This document shows positions 8,222 to 16,981 of a stretch of DNA of 32,810 nucleotides, one piece after another. Numbering within the stretch: the stretch's first letter is position 1; each line of letters starts with the position of its first letter. The stretch lies in assembly GCF_007665395.1 (NCBI RefSeq), contig NZ_VDND01000021.1:1-32810 (forward strand). The letters run 5' to 3'. This DNA comes from Pseudomonas oryzihabitans (lineage in GTDB: Bacteria; Pseudomonadota; Gammaproteobacteria; Pseudomonadales; Pseudomonadaceae). Below the pieces are notes generated by a model, which had not been told where the DNA came from, searched no databases, and saw only the letters and a program-made list of their open reading frames with translations. A program made the position numbers and the translations under genes.

Positions 8222-9094
8222 GTGTCCGACATCTGCCAGACTGGCCTGGACATCGGCTTCGCCTCGCTCAGCTACGCCCAGATCGCCTTTCTCGGCGTGG
8301 TGCAGGGTATCACCGAGCTGCTCCCCATTTCGTCCACGGCGCACATGCGGGTGGTACCCGCCCTGCTCGGCTGGCGCGACCCCGGCTCCGCCTTCTCCGC
8401 GGCCATGCAGATGGCGGCCCTGGCGGCGGTGATCAGCTATTTCTGGCGCGACGTCAGCGGGGTGACCCGCGGCAGTCTCGCCGCGGTCCGCCAGCGCAAC
8501 TTCGACAGCCCGGATTTCCTGCTGGCGGTGATGATTGTGCTGGCGACCATTCCCATCTGCATCGCCGGGCTGCTGCTGGCGCCCCTGCTCAACGCCTGTG
8601 ATTCGCCGCTGCGCGGACTCAGCGTGATCGGCTATGCCTGCCTGGGCATGGCCGTCCTGCTGGCCCTGGCGGAGCGGATCTGCCGGCACAACAGGGACAT
8701 CTCGCAGATGCGCCTGCGCGACGCCTTGATCGTGGGCATCGCCCAGGTCGGCGCGCTGATCCCGGGCGTGTCCCGTTCGGGCTCGACCCTGACCGCGGCC
8801 ATGTTCCTCAATCTGCGTCGCGAGGAAGCCGCGCGCTTCTCCTTCCTGCTCGGCCTGCCGGCCATCGCCCTGGCGGGGCTCAAGGAGCTGGTGGTGCTCT
8901 GGCACGCACACATCCCGGCGCAAGCCTGGTCGCTGTTGCTGGTGGGGCTGGTGGTGGCGAGCCTGTCGGCCTTCGCCGCGATCTGGGGCCTGATGCGCTT
9001 TCTCGAGCGCTTCTCGACCTGGCCCTTCATCATCTACCGGGCGCTGCTGGGGATCTTCCTGCTGGTGGGCGTACACCAAGGCCTGTTCGCCTGA
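8222..9094 (+). CDS. uppP: UppP/BacA-family undecaprenyl-diphosphatase
   Basis: An integral membrane phosphatase that recycles the lipid carrier undecaprenyl diphosphate for peptidoglycan and other surface polymers; overexpression of the family gives bacitracin resistance. The 290-residue protein has the two signature motifs: GITELLPISSTAH (E32, H41) and PGVSRSGST (R185). It has about seven or eight hydrophobic segments. I choose the GTG at 8222-8224 (MSDICQ), which has GGAG seven bases upstream, over a TTG at 8183 with no good site. It lies on the plus strand between ompR and envZ, an unusual location suggesting insertion into a two-gene operon. Its stop codon touches the palindrome 9094-9235. 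The chromosome probably has another, standard uppP; this copy may be a paralogue. Confidence 0.92.
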   Translation: MSDICQTGLDIGFASLSYAQIAFLGVVQGITELLPISSTAHMRVVPALLGWRDPGSAFSAAMQMAALAAVISYFWRDVSGVTRGSLAAVRQRNFDSPDFLLAVMIVLATIPICIAGLLLAPLLNACDSPLRGLSVIGYACLGMAVLLALAERICRHNRDISQMRLRDALIVGIAQVGALIPGVSRSGSTLTAAMFLNLRREEAARFSFLLGLPAIALAGLKELVVLWHAHIPAQAWSLLLVGLVVASLSAFAAIWGLMRFLERFSTWPFIIYRALLGIFLLVGVHQGLFA

Positions 9095-9235
9095 GAGCCT
9101 ATTCAAAGTCAGCTGCGCGTCGGCCAAACAGTGTTGAAAAGACCTACGGAATGCTCATTTACGCTTTGTAAACTCCGCTTCCTCAGGTCTTTTCGCCTCG
9201 TTTGGCTCTAGCTCGCAAGACTTTGAACACGCTCT
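9094..9235. repeat. 142-bp imperfect palindromic element between uppP and ompR
   Basis: The ends are inverted: AGAGC then TTCAAAGTC at 9094-9110, and GACTTTGAA then GCTCT at 9220-9235. Inside, GCCAAAC pairs with GTTTGGC, GAAAAGACCT with AGGTCTTTTC, and ATTTAC with GTAAAC around a small centre near 9165. The whole segment can fold into one long stem. It fills almost all of the convergent gap between uppP (ends 9094) and ompR (ends 9258). It could be a bidirectional terminator or a small non-autonomous mobile element; no transposase is present. Confidence 0.8.
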
Positions 9236-9257
9236 GCATACGCCTGCTACTGAGAAC

Positions 9258-9992
9258 TTACTTGCCGGCGCCGTCCGGCACGAAGACGTAGCCCACGCCC
9301 CAGACGGTCTGGATGTAGCGCGGCTTGGACGGATCGGGCTCGATCATCCGCCGCAGGCGCGAGATCTGGACATCGATGGAGCGCTCCAGGGCGTCCCACT
9401 CGCGGCCACGGGCCAGGTTCATCAGCTTGTCGCGGGTCAGCGGCTCGCGGGCGTGGTCGACCAGCGCCTTGAGCACGGCGAATTCGCCGGTGGTGAGCAT
9501 GTGGGTCTCTTCGCCACGCTTGAGTTCGCGGGTGGCCAGGTGCAGGGCGTAGTCGCCGAAGGTCACCACCTCGTCGGTACCGGCGGGGGCGCCGGGTACC
9601 ACCGGGGCCTGGCGCCGCAGCACGGCCTTGATGCGGGCCACCAGCTCCAGCGGGTTGAACGGCTTGGCCAGGTAGTCGTCGGCGCCCTGGTCGAGACCCT
9701 GGATACGGCTGCCTTCGTCGCCCTTGGCGGTGAGCATGATGATGGGGATGCGATTGCCGCTCTCGCGCAGGCGACCGCAGGCGGAGAGGCCGTCTTCGCC
9801 GGGCATCATCAGGTCGAGGACGACCAGGTTGAAGACTTCGCGGGCCAGCAGACGGTCCATCTGCTCGGCGCTCTCGACGGTGCGGACGCGATAACCCTGT
9901 TCGGCCAGAAAGCGCTCCAAAAGGCGGCGCAGCCGGGCGTCGTCGTCGACGACCAGGATCTTTTCACCTTCTGGGGCAGCGGTGGTGCTCAT
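9258..9992 (-). CDS. ompR: OmpR/AmgR-type response regulator
   Basis: A DNA-binding response regulator of the OmpR family. The 244-residue protein has a receiver domain with acidic DDD near 16-18, phospho-acceptor D60 (VVLDLMMPGEDG), T88 and K110 (LAKPFN), and a C-terminal winged helix ending in RYIQTVWGVGYVFVPDG. The start ATG at 9990-9992 has AAGGAGA nine bases upstream. In other pseudomonads it is followed directly by envZ (amgRS). Here the 142-bp palindrome begins 22 bases after its stop and uppP lies beyond on the other strand, so a joint ompR-envZ mRNA would have to cross both. It is divergent from tex. Confidence 0.97.
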   Translation of the reverse strand: MSTTAAPEGEKILVVDDDARLRRLLERFLAEQGYRVRTVESAEQMDRLLAREVFNLVVLDLMMPGEDGLSACGRLRESGNRIPIIMLTAKGDEGSRIQGLDQGADDYLAKPFNPLELVARIKAVLRRQAPVVPGAPAGTDEVVTFGDYALHLATRELKRGEETHMLTTGEFAVLKALVDHAREPLTRDKLMNLARGREWDALERSIDVQISRLRRMIEPDPSKPRYIQTVWGVGYVFVPDGAGK

Positions 9993-10125
9993 AACGTCTC
10001 CTTGTGATCTAGCACTGGATTATGCCGTAGGCCATCCGACCGCGGCTTTGGGCCATTGTTAGCAGATTTTGCCCGGCGACGGGCGACGGTGGTGGCGCAG
10101 GAAGCGGCGGCCCGACCGGCTCGGG

Positions 10126-10131
10126 TATACT
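10126..10131 (+). promoter_or_regulatory. Probable -10 element for tex
   Basis: TATACT (5/6 match to TATAAT) lies 36 bases before the tex start codon, within GGG-TATACT-CCC. No recognisable -35 hexamer sits 17 bases upstream, so this is a tentative call. Confidence 0.35.
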
Positions 10132-10167
10132 CCCGCCCGCTTTTTCTTGTGCCAGCCAGGAAGCCCG

Positions 10168-12486
<2,319 letters not shown>

Positions 12487-12488
12487 GC

Positions 12489-12872
12489 ATGAGTGGTTCT
12501 CCCGTAGGTAAGGACAGCGCCTTCAGCACCCTGCTGGGCATGAGCATCCACAAGGCCGAGCAGGGCGAGTCCGAGGTGCGCATGAGCGTGCAGGACCAGC
12601 TCATCAACCTGCACGGCAAGTTGCATGGCGGCGCCCTCTTCTCGCTGATCGACACCGCCCTGGGCCAGGCCAGCCACAGCCTGTTCGACGGCCGGCCCGG
12701 CAGCGTGACCCTGGAGTGCAAGGTCAACTACGTGCGCGGCGTGAGCGAAGGCGAACTGGTCTGCCACGCCCGGGTGATCCATCCCGGACGCAAGACCCAT
12801 GTGCTGGAAGCCAAGGTCCACCAGGGCGACAAATTGATCGCCCTGGCCCAGGCGACCTTCGCCTGTCTATGA
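12489..12872 (+). CDS. PaaI-type hotdog-fold thioesterase
   Basis: A 127-residue single-domain hotdog protein, probably hydrolysing acyl-CoA or aryl-CoA thioesters in the cytoplasm. The segment H46-G-G-ALFSLID55 matches the catalytic helix of the PaaI/4HBT family, and VTLECKVNYVRGV fits the following strand. The substrate is unknown. I start at the ATG 12489-12491 (MSGSPVGK), two bases after the tex stop, with AGGAAG upstream. A GTG at 12483 overlapping the tex stop is an alternative. The gene follows tex in P. aeruginosa as well (from memory), so the pairing is conserved without a known functional reason. Confidence 0.9.
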   Translation: MSGSPVGKDSAFSTLLGMSIHKAEQGESEVRMSVQDQLINLHGKLHGGALFSLIDTALGQASHSLFDGRPGSVTLECKVNYVRGVSEGELVCHARVIHPGRKTHVLEAKVHQGDKLIALAQATFACL

Positions 12873-13082
12873 CCGGCCAGCCCGGGCGGCGGCGAGGTGG
12901 CGCATATCGCCCTTTGCCATCGCCTGAGCTACCCTGGGAGACAACTGAGCGGGTTGCGGTCTGAGGCTTGAACCCGGACCGCGGCAGTGACTGCTGCGCC
13001 CGCGTCGGCCCTGGCCGACCACCCCTATATCAGTCGGTTTCTTCTACCCTGCCCGGGGCGAGTACCGCCAAAGGAAGTTAAC

Positions 13083-14660
13083 TTGAGCGATATCCTGTCC
13101 CGCCGCCTGGCGCTGCTCGGCGCCGATTCCACCCTTCTCGCCGCCTGCCTGCACGGCATCGAACGCGAGGCCCTGCGCATCGACGCCCAGGGCGAACTGT
13201 CCCAGCACCCGCACCCGCGAGCGCTGGGCTCGGCCCTGACCCATCCGCAGATCACCACGGATTATTCCGAGGCGCTGCTGGAATTCATCACCCCCACCGG
13301 CACCCGCACCCCCGAGGTGCTGGAGGCGCTGGACCGGGTGCACCGCGCGGCGGTGGCCCAGCTCGACGGCGAGCGGATCTGGAGTGGCTCCATGCCCTGT
13401 ACGCTGCCGGCCGAGGAGCAGATTCCCATCGCCGACTACGGCAGTTCCAACATCGGCCGGCTCAAGCACGTCTATCGCCGAGGCCTGGCCCTACGCTACA
13501 GCCGTACCATGCAGTGCATCGCCGGCATCCACTACAACTTCTCCCTGCCGGAAAAGGCCTGGGAGTTGCTACGCCAGAGCGAAGGCGATGCGCGCGACGC
13601 CCGCGACTACCAGTCGGCGCGCTACATCGCCCTGATCCGCAACTTCCGTCGCTACAGCTGGCTGCTGATGTACCTGTTCGGCGCCTCGCCGGCGCTGGAC
13701 ATCGGCTTCCTCCGCGGCCGGCCGCACCAGTTGCAGACGCTGGACGAGCGGACCCTGTACCTGCCCTACGCCACCAGCCTGCGCATGAGCGACCTGGGCT
13801 ACCAGAGCAACGCCCAGGCCAGCCTGACGCCGGACTACAACGACCTGACCACCTACACCGAGAGCCTGAGGCGCGCGGTGGGCACGCCCTATCCGCCCTA
13901 TGCGGAGATCGGTACCCACCAGGACGGCGAGTGGGTGCAGCTCAATACCAACATCCTGCAGATCGAGAACGAGTACTACGCCACCATCCGCCCGAAGCGG
14001 GTCACCCGCAGCGGCGAGCGCCCGGTGCAGGCGCTGATGGCGCGTGGCGTGCAGTACATCGAGGTCCGCTGCCTGGACATCGACCCCTTCCTGCCGCTGG
14101 GGATAGACACCACCACCGCCCTCTTCCTCGACGCCTTTCTGCTCTATTGCGCCCTGGAAGGCAGCCCGCCGCTCAATGGCGAGTGCAGCGAATGCACCGA
14201 CAACTTCGCCAGCGTGGTCCGCGAAGGCCGCAAGCCGGGTCTGCGCCTGCAGCGCCATGGCGCTTCGGTGGCCATGATCGACTGGGCGGCGGAGCTGCTC
14301 GACCAGATCGAGCGCTGCGCCGAAACCCTGGACGCCAGCCTGGGCGGCGACGCCCATCGCCAGGCGGTGGCGGTGCAGCGGCAGAAGTTCGCCGATGTCA
14401 GCCGCACCCCGTCGGCGCGCGTGCTGCAGGAATTGCGCGAGCATGGCGAGAGCTTCGTCGAATTCGGATTGCGCCAGAGCGAGGCCCATGCCGCCTATTT
14501 CGCCAGCCATCCGCTGAGCGAAGGCGAACAATCGGGCTATGCCCAGATGGCGCGCCAGTCGCTGGAAGAGCAGGCAGAGATCGAGGCGGCGCCCCAGGGC
14601 GACTTCGATACCTTCGTGGCGGCGTATCAGGCGAGCATTCTGGCGACGATTGGGGTGTAG
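13083..14660 (+). CDS. gshA: Glutamate-cysteine ligase (TTG start)
   Basis: Makes gamma-glutamylcysteine from glutamate and cysteine with ATP, the first step of glutathione synthesis, in the cytoplasm. The 525-residue translation matches proteobacterial GshA throughout: HGIEREALRID, HPQITTDYSEALLEFITP, SMPCTLP, the MQCIAGIHYNFSLP segment and QLNTNILQIENEYY. No ATG fits the family N-terminus. The TTG at 13083-13085 gives MSDILSRRLALLG, and GGAAG lies five bases upstream, so a TTG start is the best choice. Starting further upstream would add 32 residues that do not resemble the family. A repeat hairpin begins four bases after the stop. It is separated from the thioesterase gene by 210 bases, so it may have its own promoter. 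Confidence 0.96.
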   Translation: MSDILSRRLALLGADSTLLAACLHGIEREALRIDAQGELSQHPHPRALGSALTHPQITTDYSEALLEFITPTGTRTPEVLEALDRVHRAAVAQLDGERIWSGSMPCTLPAEEQIPIADYGSSNIGRLKHVYRRGLALRYSRTMQCIAGIHYNFSLPEKAWELLRQSEGDARDARDYQSARYIALIRNFRRYSWLLMYLFGASPALDIGFLRGRPHQLQTLDERTLYLPYATSLRMSDLGYQSNAQASLTPDYNDLTTYTESLRRAVGTPYPPYAEIGTHQDGEWVQLNTNILQIENEYYATIRPKRVTRSGERPVQALMARGVQYIEVRCLDIDPFLPLGIDTTTALFLDAFLLYCALEGSPPLNGECSECTDNFASVVREGRKPGLRLQRHGASVAMIDWAAELLDQIERCAETLDASLGGDAHRQAVAVQRQKFADVSRTPSARVLQELREHGESFVEFGLRQSEAHAAYFASHPLSEGEQSGYAQMARQSLEEQAEIEAAPQGDFDTFVAAYQASILATIGV

Positions 14661-14664
14661 ACGG

Positions 14665-14704
14665 GTAGGTTGGGCTGAGACGGCTTCATCGTCGAAGCCC
14701 AACG
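14665..14704 (-). repeat. GTTGGGC-family hairpin repeat, copy 2
   Basis: The reverse complement of this 40-base unit differs from 15467-15506 at a single base. Arms GTTGGGCT (14669-14676) and AGCCCAAC (14696-14703) form the stem, with GACGGC/GTCG pairing further in. It starts four bases after the gshA stop codon, so a role as transcript end or mRNA-stabilising stem is plausible. Confidence 0.85.
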
Positions 14705-14778
14705 GTGCCGGTGCGGTGCCGGTGCCGAAGAGCTTGTTGGTGCCCTAGCTGATTATCGTGTTCTGCTGGTGGATCTTG

Positions 14779-15025
14779 TTTCGCCCACCCGGGCGAGTCA
14801 CTTTTGCCAGTCGCGGCAAAAGTAACCAAAACCGCTTGCCCCGACCATCCGGCCTTCCGCTTCGCTCCAGGTCCGCTCACACCAGCGCCGTTCCGGGGTC
14901 GGTCCAGATGGGCCCTCCATGGCCCACTGGACCTCTCGCCGCATCCATGCGGCTCGACCCACTCCACGACACTGGCGTTCGCCCTCCTGAACGGGGCGAT
15001 TCGCCAGACTGAAAGTTTTGGTTGA
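14779..15025. repeat. Candidate dispersed intergenic repeat with internal hairpins
   Basis: The segment opens with two small hairpins, TCGCCC-accc-GGGCGA (14781-14796) and CTTTTGCC-agtcgc-GGCAAAAG (14801-14822), and ends near a GTTTTGGTTG motif. Read on the minus strand it encodes VTFAATGKSDSPGWAKQ, a phrase I recall from many spurious ORFs called in repeats of pseudomonads and xanthomonads. It has no start or ribosome binding site to support a gene. The repeat assignment rests on memory and needs a copy count in the genome. Confidence 0.5.
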
Positions 15026-15031
15026 AGAGCC

Positions 15032-15116
15032 CGTAGCGTGGACAACGGCGCAGCCTTGTCCACAGGAATCGGCGTTACGCGTCAGTGGAAAACGCTAAGC
15101 AGTTTTCCACGCTACG
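15032..15116. repeat. Compound hairpin repeat, GTGGAAAAC family, copy 1
   Basis: The outer arms CGTAGCGTGG (15032-15041) and CCACGCTACG (15107-15116) are perfect inverse complements. Inside lie two smaller stems: GTGGACAA/TTGTCCAC (15038-15061) and GTGGAAAAC/GTTTTCCAC (15085-15110). The right half is repeated at 15246-15278 with three substitutions. Confidence 0.75.
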
Positions 15117-15245
15117 AATATCTAAACACCACAGCGTCAGGCTAGCGCCCCGCCCCCGTCAGTGAGGCCGAGTACAGGTGTCGTGGAGGGGGTTGCGAGG
15201 CAGGACGCCGAGCAAGGCGCGAGGGGCAGAGCGGCGGTGCCCATT

Positions 15246-15278
15246 AGTGGAAAACGCTGCGCGGTTTTCCACGCTACG
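15246..15278. repeat. Hairpin repeat, GTGGAAAAC family, copy 2
   Basis: AGTGGAAAAC, a short CGCTGCGCG-type centre and GTTTTCCACGCTACG repeat the right half of the unit at 15032-15116. This copy has lost, or never had, the left half. Confidence 0.7.
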
Positions 15279-15384
15279 TCTCCAGGCGCCAGCGGGCGAC
15301 TCGATGGTTGACGAGTGCGCCTTCCGGTATCGATGCAGGAAGGGCCTGCTCCACCTTGCAGCGGTTTACGTTGGGACTGGCGCT

Positions 15385-15449
15385 ATCGCGGCCATGGGCC
15401 GCTCCTACAGGTGTGCCTTGAATCTGTAGGAGCGGCTCATGGCCGCGAT
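15385..15449. repeat. Paired inverted REP sequences (REPIN-like)
   Basis: Two 26-base arms, 15385-15410 and 15424-15449, are inverse complements with a single mismatch and a 13-base spacer. The unit begins TGTAGGAGCGGC and ends GGCCGCGAT, the form of Pseudomonas REP elements. The left arm is identical to 6703-6728. Such pairs are mobilised by RAYT transposases encoded elsewhere; none is in this window. Confidence 0.88.
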
Positions 15450-15466
15450 GACGAGGGGCTTGGTAG

Positions 15467-15506
15467 CGTTGGGCTTCGACGATGCAGCCGTCTCAGCCCA
15501 ACCTAC
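15467..15506 (+). repeat. GTTGGGC-family hairpin repeat, copy 3
   Basis: This 40-base unit is the near-exact inverse of 14665-14704 (one difference). Arms GTTGGGCT and AGCCCAAC enclose a second stem. It ends 11 bases before the argA stop codon, so argA, like gshA, runs straight into one of these hairpins. Confidence 0.85.
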
Positions 15507-15516
15507 GAGCTTGCCC

Positions 15517-16815
15517 TTACAACCCCTTCTCGAAGATCTTCGAATTGCGCTGGTAGTTGTACAGCGACGCCCGCGCCGCGGGCAGGCGTTCCACGCCGCT
15601 GGGCTCGAAGCCGCGTTCGCGGAACCAGTGGGCGGTCTTGGTGGTGAGCACGAACAGGGTGCTCAGGCCACGCTCGCGGGCGCGCTGCTCGATGCGCGCC
15701 AGCAGGGCGTCGCCGCGGCCGCCGTGGCGGTAGTCGGGATTCACCGCCAGGCACGCCAACTCGCCCGCCGCCGAGTCGGCGATGGGATAGAGCGCTGCGC
15801 AGGCGATGATCAGGCCTTCGCGTTCGACGATGCTGAATTGCTCGATCTCCCGCTCCAGCACCTCGCGTGAGCGACGCACCAGGATGCCCTGCTCTTCCAG
15901 CGGCCGGATCAGCTCCATCAGGCCGCCGACGTCGGCGATGGTCGCTTCGCGCAGGGTCTCGAAGGGTTCCTGGGCGACCAGGGTGCCGCTGCCGGCGCGG
16001 GTGAAGAGTTCGGTGAGCAGGGCACCGTCCTCGGCATAGCCGACGACATGGCAACGGCGCACACCGCCGCGGGTGGCCTGGGCGGCGGCGTCGAGCAGTT
16101 CGGCCTGGTAGGAGCTGCCCAGGCGTGCCAGGTGGGTGGGGATCTGCTGCGGACCGATCTCGCGGATCAGGGCGCCGTGTTCGTCCAGCAAGCCCGGCTC
16201 GGCGCCATAGAGCACCAGCTTGTCGGCGCCCAGGTCGATGGCGGCGCGCATGGCGACGTCTTCGCAGGCCAGGTTGAAGGTTTCGCCGGTAGGGGAATAG
16301 CCCAGTGGCGAGAGCAGCACGATGGTGCGTTCGTCGAGCAGCCGGCCGATGCCGCGCCGGTCGATGCGGCGGACTTCGCCGGTGTGGTGGAAGTCGACGC
16401 CATCCTGCACCCCCACCGGGCGCGCGGTGACCAGGTTGCCGCTGGCGACCCGCAGTCGCGAACCCTGCATGGGCGAGGCGGCCATGTCCATGGACAGCCG
16501 TGCCTCGATGGCGCTGCGCAGGCTGCCGACGGCGTCGATCACGGCTTCCAGGGTCGGGCCGTCGGTGATGCGCAGGTCGTTGTAGAAGCGCGGTTCGATG
16601 CCGCGCGCGGCCAGGCGCGACTCGATCTGCGGACGGGAGCCGTGCACCAGCACCAGGCGCACGCCCAGGCTGTGCAGCAGCACCAGGTCGTGGACGATGT
16701 TACCGAAGTTGGGATGGGCGACGCCATCGCCGGGCAGCATGACGACGAAGGTGGCGTCGCGGTGGGCATTGATATAGGGCGAAGCGTGGCGGAGCCAGTT
16801 GACGTAGTCGTGCAT
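15517..16815 (-). CDS. argA: N-acetylglutamate synthase (amino-acid N-acetyltransferase)
   Basis: Acetylates glutamate from acetyl-CoA, the first committed step of arginine synthesis and normally feedback-inhibited by arginine. The 432-residue protein has the classic fusion of an amino-acid-kinase-like domain (about 1-280, LVLVHGSRPQIE, LLSPLGYSPTGETFNLACEDVA) and a C-terminal GNAT acetyltransferase domain (about 290-432, CLAVNPDYRHGGRGDALL). I start at the ATG 16813-16815 (MHDYVNWLRHASPYINAHRD), which gives the P. aeruginosa length; a frame-open extension of 21 codons upstream looks non-homologous. The ribosome binding site is weak and distant (AAGGG). argE lies upstream on the same strand, 166 bases away. 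Confidence 0.95.
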   Translation of the reverse strand: MHDYVNWLRHASPYINAHRDATFVVMLPGDGVAHPNFGNIVHDLVLLHSLGVRLVLVHGSRPQIESRLAARGIEPRFYNDLRITDGPTLEAVIDAVGSLRSAIEARLSMDMAASPMQGSRLRVASGNLVTARPVGVQDGVDFHHTGEVRRIDRRGIGRLLDERTIVLLSPLGYSPTGETFNLACEDVAMRAAIDLGADKLVLYGAEPGLLDEHGALIREIGPQQIPTHLARLGSSYQAELLDAAAQATRGGVRRCHVVGYAEDGALLTELFTRAGSGTLVAQEPFETLREATIADVGGLMELIRPLEEQGILVRRSREVLEREIEQFSIVEREGLIIACAALYPIADSAAGELACLAVNPDYRHGGRGDALLARIEQRARERGLSTLFVLTTKTAHWFRERGFEPSGVERLPAARASLYNYQRNSKIFEKGL

Positions 16816-16981
16816 CGAGACGAAGACCCTTGAGGAGTAGGCGTGAGGGTGAACGGAGGCAGGCAGGGCGTTCAGCATCGTCGCAGCACGGGGGTTCCTC
16901 GAAGCGGGGCGGATGGGCAGACAGCAGGATTAGACCGCTGCGAGTTTACAAAAAGTCGCGCCGGGCGACCGGGTCTATTCA

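Larger units (their letters stand above)
14661..15516. other. Gene-free, repeat-dense region between gshA and argA
   Basis: These 856 bases between two convergent genes hold no credible coding sequence. They contain two inverted copies of a 40-base hairpin unit at the edges, a 245-base segment resembling a dispersed Pseudomonas repeat, two hairpins of a GTGGAAAAC family and one paired REP element; each is listed separately. Short open frames here lack ribosome binding sites and overlap the repeats. Confidence 0.8.

Noticed and set aside
9094..9235. attC-like recombination site of an integron
   Set aside because: The inner GCCAAAC/GTTTGGC blocks do not fit the RYYYAAC/GTTRRRY core-site rules, and there is no integrase or cassette array.
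14686..15063. A 125-codon minus-strand frame in the gshA-argA gap
   Set aside because: It runs across repeat elements, lacks a ribosome binding site and resembles sequences that recur as spurious annotations in repeats.
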